NCBI GenBank assembly: GCA_963816775.1 | Contig: CAWFLX010000059.1 | Location: forward strand, 1-64,000 | Source: JAFAXD01 sp963816775 | Lineage (GTDB): Bacteria > Pseudomonadota > Alphaproteobacteria > Rhizobiales > Xanthobacteraceae | DNA: 64,000 bases | Direction: 5' to 3' | Shown here: in pieces, positions 25,875-34,658 of the stretch | Layout: the number at the start of each line of letters is the position of its first letter | How positions within the stretch are numbered: the stretch's first letter is position 1 | The notes under the pieces: generated by a model | What the model was told of the DNA's origin: nothing | Databases searched by the model: none | The model's input: only the letters and a program-made list of their open reading frames with translations | Translations under genes and position numbers: made by a program

Positions 25875-27230
25875 TCAGCTCACCTGCCGCAGCGCGCCCT
25901 GCTGCGCGGCCGTTGACCAGCGGTTGATCGGGAGCGGCAGTCCGAGGTTTTCCCGCAAGGTGTGGCCTTCGTACTCGGATCGGAACAGCCCGCGTCGCTG
26001 CAGTTCCGGAATGACGAAGTCAACCAACTCCTCGAGCCCGCGCGGAAAGGTGAGCGGCAGGATGTTGAAGCCGTCGGCCGCGCCGGCCGTGAACCATTGC
26101 TCGAGCGCGTCCGCGATGTCGCCCGGCGTGCCGATCACGACGCGGTGGGCGCGCTGACCAACGACGCGCTTGTAAAGCTGGCGGATCGTCAGGTTCTCGC
26201 GCCGCGCGAGATCGACCATGACCTTGACGCGGCCAACTTCCTGATTGGTGTACGTCGGTTCCGGAACCGGGCCGTCGAGCGAGTGGCGCGAAAGATCCAC
26301 CCCCAAGTAGGTCGACAACATCTTAATGCCGATCTCGGGGGAGATCAGATCCTGCAGTCGGCCATATTTGTCCTCGGCCTCCGCGCGCGTCTGCCCGATC
26401 ACCGTCATCACGCCGGGCATCACCTTGATGGCCTCGGGCGGGCGGCCGTAGGCAGCGGCGCGACGCTTGACGTCGTTGTAGAACTCGCGCCCCGCAGCGA
26501 GGTCCTGCTGCACCGTAAAGATGACTTCAGCCGTTTCGGCCGCGAGCTCGCGGCCGTCCTCGGACTGTCCGGCCTGCACGATCACCGGACGGCCTTGCGG
26601 TGAACGGTGCACCGTCAGCGGACCGCGCACCGCGAAGTGCTGACCCTTGTGGTTCAGGAAATGCAGCTTGTCGCGGTCGAGATAGAGACCATTCGCCTTG
26701 TCGGCGATGACCGCATGGTCCTCCCAGCTGTCCCAGAGCCCTAGCACGACCTTGGCAAACTCGCGCGCTCGCGCGTAACGGTCGGCGTGGCCGGCGTGCG
26801 ACTCGCGGCCAAAGTTGTAAGCCTCGGCGGCGGCCGCCGAGGTCACGAGATTCCAGCCCGCGCGCCCGCCGCTGATCTGATCGAGCGATGCAAAGAAGCG
26901 CGCGACGTGAAACGGTTCGAAATAGGTCGTGGTGGCGGTGGCGACGAGCCCGATCCTGCTGGTGACGGCCGCAAGCGCACCCAGCAGCGTGATCGGCTCG
27001 AGCCGCGATGCCGCCGTGGTGCGGGTCCAGGCCTCGACGTCATCTGGGCCGAACGTGGCGTTGGTATCGGCGGTGAACAGAAGATCGAACTTGCCGCGTT
27101 CGGCGAGCCGCGCGATCTCGACGTAATGGGCGAGCGACTGCTTGGCGTGCGCGTCGACGTCTGGATCGCGCCACGCGGCGATGTGATGTCCGCAGCCTTC
27201 GAAGAACAATCCGAGCTTCATCATGGGCAT
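25875..27230 (-). CDS. LLM-class flavin-dependent monooxygenase (NtaA/SnaA/DszA family)
   Basis: A 451-residue FMNH2-dependent monooxygenase. It begins KLGLFFEGCGHHIAAWRDPDVD and has FDLLFTADTNATFGPDDVE, RIGLVATATTTYFEPFHVAR, GGRAGWNLVTSAAAAEAYNFG and GRPVIVQAGQSEDG, all diagnostic of the NtaA/SnaA/SoxA(DszA) subfamily. Such enzymes oxidise chelators, sulfones or heterocycles with FMNH2 from a partner reductase. It is the last gene of a minus-strand run that starts at the TrxB-like gene (31431). No flavin reductase is nearby. Confidence 0.93.
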   Translation of the reverse strand: MPMMKLGLFFEGCGHHIAAWRDPDVDAHAKQSLAHYVEIARLAERGKFDLLFTADTNATFGPDDVEAWTRTTAASRLEPITLLGALAAVTSRIGLVATATTTYFEPFHVARFFASLDQISGGRAGWNLVTSAAAAEAYNFGRESHAGHADRYARAREFAKVVLGLWDSWEDHAVIADKANGLYLDRDKLHFLNHKGQHFAVRGPLTVHRSPQGRPVIVQAGQSEDGRELAAETAEVIFTVQQDLAAGREFYNDVKRRAAAYGRPPEAIKVMPGVMTVIGQTRAEAEDKYGRLQDLISPEIGIKMLSTYLGVDLSRHSLDGPVPEPTYTNQEVGRVKVMVDLARRENLTIRQLYKRVVGQRAHRVVIGTPGDIADALEQWFTAGAADGFNILPLTFPRGLEELVDFVIPELQRRGLFRSEYEGHTLRENLGLPLPINRWSTAAQQGALRQVS

Positions 27231-27322
27231 GGTCTCACCTCGGAGCGCAGACGCTCGGCATGGTTCTTGGCCAGCATCCGCGGGTCAAGTCACGCAATTG
27301 TAGGACCCGGTATGCTCCCGTC

Positions 27323-27709
27323 TCACTCAAACGCCGGGTCGATCGGCACCCGGTAGCCGTTGGCCAGCCGGTTGGTCTCGTTCGCCATGCCGACGACCCC
27401 CATCAGTTCGCCGAACATGGCTTCGGTCATGCCGGCCTTGCGGGCGGCCGAGCCGTGGCTTGCGATGCAATAGCCGCAGCCGTTGGTGACGCTGACCGCG
27501 AGGTAGATCATCTCTTTGGTCAGCGCATCGATGGCGCCCGGCGCCATCACCTCCTTGACGCTCTCCCAGGTGCGCTTGAGGCCAACTGGATCATGCGCCA
27601 AGTACTTCCAGAAATTGTTCACGTCCGGAACGTTGCGAGTCTTCTTGATGTCGTCGAACACGGCGCGGACCTCGCGCGAGGCGTCGGCATACTCGATCGG
27701 TTTAATCAT
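27323..27709 (-). CDS. Carboxymuconolactone decarboxylase / AhpD-like protein
   Basis: A 128-residue CMD-fold protein with the redox-type motif NGCGYCIASHGSAARKAG (CxxC followed by His), as in AhpD-like peroxidase partners rather than true decarboxylases. It may act as a small thiol protein in peroxide defence. It is 28 bases upstream of a TctC gene in the minus-strand run that includes the TrxB-like and UGSC selenoprotein genes, so a shared thiol/selenol redox role is possible but unproven. Confidence 0.85.
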   Translation of the reverse strand: MIKPIEYADASREVRAVFDDIKKTRNVPDVNNFWKYLAHDPVGLKRTWESVKEVMAPGAIDALTKEMIYLAVSVTNGCGYCIASHGSAARKAGMTEAMFGELMGVVGMANETNRLANGYRVPIDPAFE

Positions 27710-27737
27710 GGTTGGTCCATCTGGCCATCAGCGCGGC

Positions 27738-28739
27738 CTATTCCGGCACAATGCCCGCCGCCTTGACGACGGCGGCCCACTTGGTGATGTCGGCGGCAAC
27801 GACCTTGCGAAACGCCTCGGGGCTCTCGTCGGTCACGATGGTGAGGCCATCGCGGTCAAACTCCGCCTTGACCTTGTCGGTGGCCAGCACCCGCAACGCC
27901 GCCGCGTGCAACTGGTTGATCACATCGGGTGGCGTTCCCGCGGGCGCAAACAATCCGAGCCAGATCTGCGCCTCGACGTTGTTGATGCCGGCCTCCCGCA
28001 TGGTCGCGACACCGGGTAGATAGGGCGAACGTTCCGGCGCGTCGATGGCGATGGCCTTCAACGTCTTGCCGGTCACCTGCGGGATCGCGATCGATGGCGC
28101 CGCGATGAAGAAATCCACGTGTCCGCCCATGACGTCGGCGACGATCAGCGAGGATCCCTTGTAGGGCACGTGCAACGCCTTGATGCCGGTCGCCTGCTTG
28201 AGCAGTTCAACCAGCAGGTGGCCGACCGAACCGACTCCGGCGGAGCCGAATGTCAGAGGCTTGCCGGCCGCATCGCGTTGTTTGGCGAGAACGATGAACT
28301 CTTGAAGCGTGTTGGCCGGCAGCGCCGGATTCACCAGCAGCGTGTTGAATCCGCCGTACACGAGACGGGTCACCGGAGCGAAGTCGCGGAGCGGATCGTA
28401 GGACAACGCCTTGTAGAGACTGACATTGAACGCATGGGTACCGATGCTGCCGAGAACGAGCGTGTAGCCGTCCGGCGGAGACTTTGCCACAAGCTCGGTC
28501 CCGATCGTTCCACCGGCGCCGCCCTTGGCCTCGACCACAAAGGGTTGGCCGAGCAGCGGCGCCATGCCGTCGCCAACCCGGCGCGCCGTGACGTCGGTAG
28601 ATGTGCCGGCCGCGAACGGCACGATGATCTTGATCGGGCGGCTCGGGTAGGTGTCGGCATAAGCACTGCTTGCGCCAGTCGCCGAAATAATGAGTGCGGC
28701 GGCTGTCACCCCTATCAAGCCGACGTTCCGATTGTGCAT
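27738..28739 (-). CDS. TctC/Bug family periplasmic binding protein
   Basis: A 333-residue secreted Bug protein starting MHNRNVGLIGVTAAALIISA, with a signal peptide to SSAYA, then DTYPSRPIKIIVPFAAGTSTDV, PPDGYTLVLGSIGTHAFN and GVATMREAGINNVE. ATG at 28739 is chosen because GAGGAAG precedes it; a longer start at 28784 adds non-signal sequence. No TctA or TctB membrane genes are nearby. Confidence 0.92.
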   Translation of the reverse strand: MHNRNVGLIGVTAAALIISATGASSAYADTYPSRPIKIIVPFAAGTSTDVTARRVGDGMAPLLGQPFVVEAKGGAGGTIGTELVAKSPPDGYTLVLGSIGTHAFNVSLYKALSYDPLRDFAPVTRLVYGGFNTLLVNPALPANTLQEFIVLAKQRDAAGKPLTFGSAGVGSVGHLLVELLKQATGIKALHVPYKGSSLIVADVMGGHVDFFIAAPSIAIPQVTGKTLKAIAIDAPERSPYLPGVATMREAGINNVEAQIWLGLFAPAGTPPDVINQLHAAALRVLATDKVKAEFDRDGLTIVTDESPEAFRKVVAADITKWAAVVKAAGIVPE

Positions 28740-28845
28740 GCGCTTCCTCGCAGATGACGCCGCGGCGGGCATGCGCGGCAGCATAGCTTATGCGCAATTG
28801 GAAAGGACAGACGTGCGGCGCATCCGAGCCAAGCGGTCCGGTGCC

Positions 28846-30480
28846 TTACCGCCAGGCGTCGACCGAGACCGTGGCCTTGCCCCGATAGGCGCCGCCGATC
28901 ATCTTCCAGGCGCCCTGGGTTTCGCCGCCCGCGACCACGATGCTGATGTCGTGCGGCTCGAACAGCCTCACCATCTCGTCGGGGCTGGCCTTGAGCTTGC
29001 TGGCGAACGGTTCGACGCCGGCGACCGCGAGCGGATGCGTGAGCGTCTGCACCCACTGATCGTCCCAATAGTCGCGCGCGGGCATTTGCGCGTTCTGCGC
29101 GCACCACTCGATCAGCTTTTCCTTGGTGTCGAAGCCGAGATCTACGAACAGCCGGGCGACGATCGGGTCGAGCACCAGCAACGGTCCCTGGTTGTGGTCG
29201 ATCGAGGTCAGGCAGCGGATCATCTTCTCCTTCCAGGTCGCGCGCGGCCCGAAGCCGGACGCGGTGTAGCGGCCGCCGAAGAAGATGCTGACCGTGCTGT
29301 CGGTCGGCTTGAAGCCCTTCTGCACGTGGAACGGTTGCCACGGGCTGCGCTCTTCAGCTTCCGCAAAGGTGGCGCTGTAGTTCAACGCGTTGCCGAGCGA
29401 GCCCATGTAGGTGTCGCCGGGCACTGATCCGCCCTGGCCGTTGATCGAGAGCAAATTGTAGGCGCGGCCGATGGTGACGTTGGCGTGATTGTAGGGACCC
29501 ATCGCGCCGATCCCCGAGCTCATGCCGATTTCGTTGCGGATCGGACCGTTGACCAGGCTGATCATCGCCAGCGACGTCGTGCTGCTTGAGCGCGCGGTGA
29601 CGCCGCTCGCCGCATGCGCCAGGATTACGGGCAGATACTCCGGCTTGGCGCCGGCCATCACGGCATTGACCGCGACTTTTTCGACCGTGAGCTCCCAGAA
29701 TTCGCGGAACGAGGTCGGGCGCAGCCGGCCCACCACCTTGTCGGGCGGATGGCTCGTGCCCTTGAGCATGGCGGCGACGCGTTCCTCGGTCGGCAGAATG
29801 ACCGGCAGGAAGTCGGTCCAGTTGTTCTCGATGAACAGCTTCTGGAGATTGTCTTCGGTATCGGGCGCGAGCAGTCGCGGGGTCGAGCGCTCGAATGACA
29901 GGCCCTTGAGATCTTCCTCGTCGAGCGGCCTCGTCAGTGCCTCGATCACCTCCTGCATGAACGGCCGGCGCGAGACCGGATCGCTGCCCTCGATGTAGCC
30001 GCGCAGTTGCTCGGGCGAGAGATCGACGATCGGCTGGGGAACGTACGCCTGGCGCGTGCGCGGCATGCCGTTGGCGCGCGCGACCGATTGCGCAAGCCGC
30101 GCAAACACGTGGGTATGCAGAGCGACCGACGGCACGCCGGCCTGCTCCAGCGCCATGGCGAGCCCCACGACCGTGGGGCTACAGGTGCTTCAAAGCCCGA
30201 CACCCAATATGGCGGCGTCACCGTCGGCAGCGACCTTGGCCCGCATGTCCGGATCGTCGACCCAGCTCTCGCGCGGCTTGATCATGCGGGTGTTGACGGT
30301 GGGCAGATGCTCGGCGAACCAGCGCCGCAGCTGATCCATGAATGCTTCGGAATTGTCGAACAGACAATCGACCAGGTAGAGCGTCTTGCCGTCGAGGCTT
30401 TGGGGGCGCGACGCCAGCCGTTTGCCCACGACTTTGGGCGGGTATCCGGTTGGGTCGAGAACGGTCAGTCGCTCCGCCAT
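28846..30480 (-). CDS. UGSC family selenoprotein candidate (in-frame TGA read as selenocysteine)
   Basis: One frame runs from ATG 30480 (GGGAG upstream) to 28846, interrupted only by a TGA at 30190-30192, codon 97. Before it lies the UGSC-family N-terminal domain (SRPQSLDGKTLYLVDCLFDN, then ADGDAAILGVGL). After it the same frame continues with STCSPTVVGLAMALEQAGVP. The TGA therefore falls exactly at the Sec/Cys position of the family's UxxC motif (here U-S-T-C, Cys100). A SECIS-like hairpin follows directly. Translated through, the protein is 544 residues: the UGSC domain (about 1-150) plus a C-terminal domain of about 390 residues with HAASGVTARSSSTTSLAMIS and SINGQGGSVPGDTYMGS. The role is unknown, presumably redox. 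It is 18 bases downstream of a TrxB-like gene. The alternative is a sequencing error of TGC/TGT to TGA. Confidence 0.85.
30161..30192 (-). promoter_or_regulatory. Bacterial SECIS-like element after the TGA codon
   Basis: On the minus strand the TGA (30192-30190) is followed by 9 bases (AGCACCTGT) and then a perfect 8-bp stem AGCCCCAC / GTGGGGCT with tetraloop GGTC (30180-30161). The apical loop starts 17 nt after the UGA and has G in its first two positions. This matches the known bacterial SECIS pattern (short loop with an early G, roughly 16-37 nt from UGA) recognised by SelB. The hairpin has no T-run, so it is not a terminator. Confidence 0.75.
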
Positions 30481-30498
30481 TGGCTACTCCCGTAATTG

Positions 30499-31431
30499 CT
30501 AATTTCGCCACAGACCGCCGGTCAGGTACCGATCAACCGCTATTGCGGCCGCGGCGCCGTCGCCCGCCGAACTGGCGGCCCGACATGCTGATCCGGCGCG
30601 TACCGTTCCGGCGGCAGAAACGCCGATCAGCTCCGTGTGCATCCACTCGTCGGTCGGAATTCCACCCCCGGAACCAAGTTTGATCCGACCATCGAGGAAC
30701 GCGGTATTTGGTTGAAGCCCAGTGTATACAAACACCGCGTCGGCGGCGAGGTCGCTCACCGCGCCGCCCGACATATCACGCATGCGCACGCCCGTGACCT
30801 TGGCGTCGCCGAGAATTTCCTGGACTTCAACGTTTGGGCGCACCGTGATCTTCGGATGCTGCGTTACACGCTCGCGGAAGCTCGTCTGACCGTCGAGCGC
30901 CGCGCCGTGCGTGAGGATCACCACCTGCGCGACATGCGCTGCGAGCGTCAGGGCCTCTTGCATCGCGGAATCACCGCCGCCGACGACCGCGGCGACCTTC
31001 TGGCGCAGCAGCGGCGCATCGCAGCTTGCGCAATGGCTCACGCCCTGGCCGCGTAGGCGCGCTTCGCCGGGGACGTCGAGCTCGCGCAGCGACGAGCCGG
31101 TGGCCAGCACCACGGCGCGCGCCGCAACCTCGCCTTCGCCGGTTGTGAGCCGCCAGCCCCCGGTATCGGGTGCCAGGTTCATGAGTTCGGCCGCGGCGAA
31201 TTCGGCGCCGGCGCTCGCGGCCTCCTCCTGCGTCATCGGGGCGAGGTCATAACCGGGGACGCCGTCCGGAAATCCCGGAAAGCCCTCGATCTTTTCGATG
31301 CTCAGAAGTTGTCCGCCGATGATGTCGCCGGTGAGGACCAGCGTCTTGCGGCCGAGCCGCGCGGCGGTGACTGCCGCGGTCAATCCGGCAAGGCCGCCGC
31401 CGGCGATGACGATATCGTAGTTTTGATCCAT
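30499..31431 (-). CDS. Thioredoxin reductase-like NAD(P)/FAD oxidoreductase
   Basis: A 310-residue flavoprotein with TrxB architecture: the FAD motif YDIVIAGGGLAGLTAAVTAA (5-24), VVLATGSSLRELDVPGE, the redox-active pair C134-x2-C137 in GVSHCASCDAP, and the NAD(P)H-binding VAAVVGGGDSAMQEAL. The C-terminal FAD motif is altered to SAAGTVRAGSACRAASSAGDG, where the usual Asp of AAGDVR is Thr. It is the first gene of a minus-strand run and lies 18 bases upstream of the UGSC selenoprotein, whose selenenylsulfide it may reduce. A housekeeping trxB is probably elsewhere. Confidence 0.88.
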   Translation of the reverse strand: MDQNYDIVIAGGGLAGLTAAVTAARLGRKTLVLTGDIIGGQLLSIEKIEGFPGFPDGVPGYDLAPMTQEEAASAGAEFAAAELMNLAPDTGGWRLTTGEGEVAARAVVLATGSSLRELDVPGEARLRGQGVSHCASCDAPLLRQKVAAVVGGGDSAMQEALTLAAHVAQVVILTHGAALDGQTSFRERVTQHPKITVRPNVEVQEILGDAKVTGVRMRDMSGGAVSDLAADAVFVYTGLQPNTAFLDGRIKLGSGGGIPTDEWMHTELIGVSAAGTVRAGSACRAASSAGDGAAAAIAVDRYLTGGLWRN

Positions 31432-31442
31432 GCCTTTACCTG

Positions 31443-31510
31443 CAGCCCGGATGAAATCCGGGATCAGATATTCCTTACCCCGGATTACGTACAGGCTCCA
31501 ACCGGGCTAC
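31443..31510. repeat. Intergenic palindromic repeat (type D)
   Basis: Nested inverted repeats: outer AGCCCGG / CCGGGCT and inner AATCCGGG / CCCGGATT, separated by an AT-rich centre. It resembles the abundant 'gcccggatg...ccgggctac' intergenic repeats of Bradyrhizobium and relatives. It lies between divergent genes. Confidence 0.7.
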
Positions 31511-31542
31511 AATCAAAACGAGAAACGCAATGGGAGACGCGC

Positions 31543-32871
31543 ATGACCACACGAGCCGAGGGCGAGCTGCTCAGCCGGGTCGGGCCCGGGACTCCGATGG
31601 GCAACTTCATGCGGGAATATTGGGTCCCCGCGGCGCTGTCCTCCGAGTTGACCGCCAATGGGCCGCCGACGCGGCTCATGTTGTTGGGCGAGCAGCTGAT
31701 CGCATTTCGCGATCGCGCCGGCCGGGTCGGTGTGCTCGACCATCGCTGCCCACACCGGTGTGCCTCCCTGTTCTTCGGCCGCAACGACAAGGAAGGGCTG
31801 CGCTGCGCCTATCACGGCTGGATGTTCGACGTCGACGGCAACTGTCTCGACATGCCGAACGTTCCCAAGCACCAGGCGTTTCCCAACAAGATCACCGCCA
31901 AGGCCTATCCGGTCGCGGAGCGCAACGGTCTGATCTGGACCTACATGGGCGCGCGCAAGGAGCCGCCGCCGCTGCCGATGTTCGAATCGGTCATGATCGC
32001 CGACGACAGCGAGCGCAATCTGTTCATGGTGCAGCGCGAATGCAGTTATCTGCAGGCGCTCGAAGGCGACATCGATACCTCCCATCTCGGCTTCCTGCAC
32101 ATGGGCGGGGTCGACGCCGAGGATACTGAGCCCGGCCATCTCGGGCGCTATGCGCTCGCCAACCGCGCGCCTGAGTATCACGTAGCCGACACCGACTGGG
32201 GCACCATGTATTCGGCCTACCGGCCCGGTGCGCCAGGCGAGATCTACTGGCGCTTCGCGCACTTCATGTTTCCGTTCTGGACGATTCCGCCGGATGGGCA
32301 TTTCCGCGATCACGTAGTCGCCCGCGCCTGGGTGCCGATGGACGACACTCACACCATGTTCGTGCACGCGGCGTGGAAGAAGAACGCGCCGGGCCTGCGC
32401 AAGATGAAGGACGGCAGCCCGATCCCCGGCATGGCGCCGGTGTTGCCGCACATGTATGTGCCCAACGACACCAGCTGGTTCGGCCGTTGGCGGCTGAAGG
32501 CCAACAAGGAGAACGACTACCTGATGGATCGCGACCAGCAGGCGCGCAACATCAGCTACACCGGAATTGACGGCGTCCATCTGCAGGATCAGGCGATCAC
32601 CGAAAGCATGGGCGGGATCGTCGATCACGAGCATGAGAATCTCGCGATCAGCGACCTGATGATCACGCGCACTCGCCGGCGCATCCTGCGCGCAGTGCAG
32701 GCGCATGTGGAAGGAATCGTGCCGCCCGGAGTTGATAACCCGGAGACTTATCAGGGCGCGCGCGGCGGCGATTTCGCGAGCTCGGCCTCGCTCGACTGGC
32801 TGCGTGCTTACTCGGATGAGATGCGCGCGTCTAACAATCCGACCGGCGCGTTGCGCATCGCGGCGGAGTAA
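31543..32871 (+). CDS. Rieske non-heme iron oxygenase, large subunit
   Basis: A 442-residue ring-hydroxylating oxygenase of the phthalate 4,5-dioxygenase-like type. The N-terminal Rieske [2Fe-2S] site is in DHRCPHRCASLFFG and LRCAYHGWMFD (CxH...CxxH). The catalytic domain has the mononuclear iron motif GDIDTSHLGFLH (D-x2-H-x4-H). ATG 31543 is chosen because it begins MTTRAEGELLSRVGPGTPMG, the usual start; upstream in-frame sequence lies in the intergenic repeat. The substrate is unknown. A quinone oxidoreductase gene follows after a repeat. Confidence 0.93.
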   Translation: MTTRAEGELLSRVGPGTPMGNFMREYWVPAALSSELTANGPPTRLMLLGEQLIAFRDRAGRVGVLDHRCPHRCASLFFGRNDKEGLRCAYHGWMFDVDGNCLDMPNVPKHQAFPNKITAKAYPVAERNGLIWTYMGARKEPPPLPMFESVMIADDSERNLFMVQRECSYLQALEGDIDTSHLGFLHMGGVDAEDTEPGHLGRYALANRAPEYHVADTDWGTMYSAYRPGAPGEIYWRFAHFMFPFWTIPPDGHFRDHVVARAWVPMDDTHTMFVHAAWKKNAPGLRKMKDGSPIPGMAPVLPHMYVPNDTSWFGRWRLKANKENDYLMDRDQQARNISYTGIDGVHLQDQAITESMGGIVDHEHENLAISDLMITRTRRRILRAVQAHVEGIVPPGVDNPETYQGARGGDFASSASLDWLRAYSDEMRASNNPTGALRIAAE

Positions 32872-32895
32872 GGGGCAGGCCAACTGGAGCCTTAC

Positions 32896-33062
32896 TCGTC
32901 ATGCCCGCGCCCGCTGCCAAGCCCCGCGGGCGGGGTAAGCTCGCCTGCGCGGACATCCAGGCGAAGGCATTGTTGCAATCAATCGGAAAAGCGTGGATGA
33001 CCGGAACCGGGGACCCCGGGCGCTTGCGCGCGAGGAATCTCGGCAAGCCCGGTCATGACGAG
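32896..33062. repeat. Intergenic palindromic repeat (type C), copy 1
   Basis: Ends CTCGTCATG and CATGACGAG are perfect inverted repeats, with internal GACATCCAGG and GCGTGGATG segments and G/C-rich stems. It has the form of the widespread Rhizobiales 'cgtcatgcccg...gtggatg...catgacga' repeats. A related shorter copy is at 52693-52789. It fills most of the 209-base gap between the Rieske and quinone oxidoreductase genes. Confidence 0.7.
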
Positions 33063-33080
33063 GGAGTGGTGGTCTGAAAG

Positions 33081-34079
33081 ATGCCCAAAGCGATTCGCAT
33101 CCATTCCAACGGCACGCCCGATGTCATGCGTTGGGAAGACATCGAGGTTCCGGCGCCCGGACCGGGGCAGGCGCGCGTTCGTCACACCGCGATCGGGATC
33201 AACTATTCGGACGTGAATGTGCGGCGCGGCGGCTTCTATCTGGCGCGGCCGCCGCGATTTCCGCTCGTGCTCGGCAATGAGGCCGCCGGCGTGGTGGAAG
33301 CGGTCGGGCCCGATGTTGCCGAGGTCAAGCCCGGCGACCGTGTCGTCTACGCCGGCATGCGCGGCGAGTTCTATGAGGACACCGGCGCCTATGCGCAAGA
33401 GCGCAACGTCTTCGCGGAGCGCCTGATCAAGCTGCCGCCCGGCTTTTCCGACCGGCAGGCGGCCGCCATGATGGTGAAGGGCTTCACCGCATCGCTGATC
33501 ATCAATCGCATCTTTAAGCCGCAGCCCGGCGACGCGATCCTGATCCACGCGGCGGCGAGCGGCGTCGGGCTCCTCCTCACCCAATGGGCGAAGCACCTTG
33601 GCGCAAGCGTGATCGGAACGGTCGGCTCGCGCGAGAAGGCCAAGGTCGCCGAGCAGCACGGCTGCGAGCATACGATCCTTTATCGCGAGATCGATTTTGT
33701 CGAGGTGACCGGCAAGATTGCCCCGCAGGGTGTCGCGGCCGTGTTCGACGGCGTCGGCAAGGATACGTTCCTCAAATCGTTCGCCTGCATCCGGCCGTTC
33801 GGCAAGGCGATCAACTACGGCAACGCCTCCGGCCACGTGCCGCCGATCGAGCTTCTTCACCTTGCGCCAAAGTCGCTCTCGGTTTGTCGGCCGGGGCTCT
33901 CGAGCTACATCCGCGATGTTGCGACCATGCGGACCGCCGCCGCCGAACTGTTCGACCTCGTGCAGAAGGGTGCGCTGACGATCGAGATCAGCCGTACCTT
34001 CCCGCTGAGCGAAGCCGCCGCGGCGCATCGCGAGATCGAGGCGAGAAGCAACACGGGTTCGATGGTGTTGATTCCGTGA
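33081..34079 (+). CDS. Quinone oxidoreductase (zinc-independent MDR/QorA-like)
   Basis: A 332-residue NADPH-dependent medium-chain dehydrogenase/reductase. It starts PKAIRIHSNGTPDVMRWEDIE and has PLVLGNEAAGVVEAVGPDV and the Rossmann segment GDAILIHAAASGVGLLLTQWAKHLGA in shortened form AAASGVG. It lacks the catalytic zinc Cys and His residues. It probably reduces quinones or enones and may act with the Rieske oxygenase upstream. Confidence 0.93.
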   Translation: MPKAIRIHSNGTPDVMRWEDIEVPAPGPGQARVRHTAIGINYSDVNVRRGGFYLARPPRFPLVLGNEAAGVVEAVGPDVAEVKPGDRVVYAGMRGEFYEDTGAYAQERNVFAERLIKLPPGFSDRQAAAMMVKGFTASLIINRIFKPQPGDAILIHAAASGVGLLLTQWAKHLGASVIGTVGSREKAKVAEQHGCEHTILYREIDFVEVTGKIAPQGVAAVFDGVGKDTFLKSFACIRPFGKAINYGNASGHVPPIELLHLAPKSLSVCRPGLSSYIRDVATMRTAAAELFDLVQKGALTIEISRTFPLSEAAAAHREIEARSNTGSMVLIP

Positions 34080-34187
34080 TCAGTCGGGCCTGATCCGCAA
34101 GCAATATGGGTTTGCAGAGCAATTGGATTTGTAGAACAATGGATTTGTAGAACAATTGGGGCAAAATCCCTGAATGAAGTAAAAAAG

Positions 34188-34658
34188 ATGCTCAAGGGTT
34201 GGCCTGCCAAACACAACATGGTGGGTGACATGGTTTTACGTTCACGCCTTTGGTTCCCGGTCTTGCTGCGGCGATGGTTGTCGATCGGCGTCGTTGTTGC
34301 GTTGCCCGGCCTCGCGCTGGCTCAGATCGACTTCAGCGCCCGCAAGAGCCCGGAGCAGCTGTTCGCATCCGACTGCTCGGCCTGTCACCCTTTGCCTCAG
34401 GGTTTGGGGCGCGGCCGCGACGCTCGCAGTCTCACGGGCTTTCTGCACGAGCACTACACCACCAAGGCTCAATATGCGGCAGTGATTGCGAATTATCTCG
34501 TTCGCGTGCGCGACCTTCCGCCGCCCGCGACCGTACAGGGCGGAACGGCGGAAGCGACCAAGAGCAACGAACGCGTCGCTAAGAGCCCCGCCGAAATATT
34601 GAGAGACAAGGTGCGGAGCTATGCGACGGGAGGCGAGAAAGCCATTCCGGCTGAATAG
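34188..34658 (+). CDS. Secreted cytochrome c-like protein
   Basis: A 156-residue protein with an N-terminal export segment (RRWLSIGVVVALPGLALAQ) and one haem-binding motif, CSACH, in LFASDCSACHPLPQGLG. The domain is short, with HEHYTTKAQYAAVIANYL, and a Met axial ligand is not obvious. It may start at ATG 34188 or 34230. The last 80 bases overlap the 3' end of the convergent gene at 34579-35895. A redox role in the periplasm is likely; its partners are unknown. Confidence 0.7.
   Translation: MLKGWPAKHNMVGDMVLRSRLWFPVLLRRWLSIGVVVALPGLALAQIDFSARKSPEQLFASDCSACHPLPQGLGRGRDARSLTGFLHEHYTTKAQYAAVIANYLVRVRDLPPPATVQGGTAEATKSNERVAKSPAEILRDKVRSYATGGEKAIPAE

Noticed and set aside
28846..30168. Separate 440-residue gene starting at an internal ATG, with an unrelated 96-residue gene upstream
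   Set aside because: The two pieces are in the same frame, separated by a single TGA, and join into one UGSC-family domain; no ribosome binding site supports the internal ATG.
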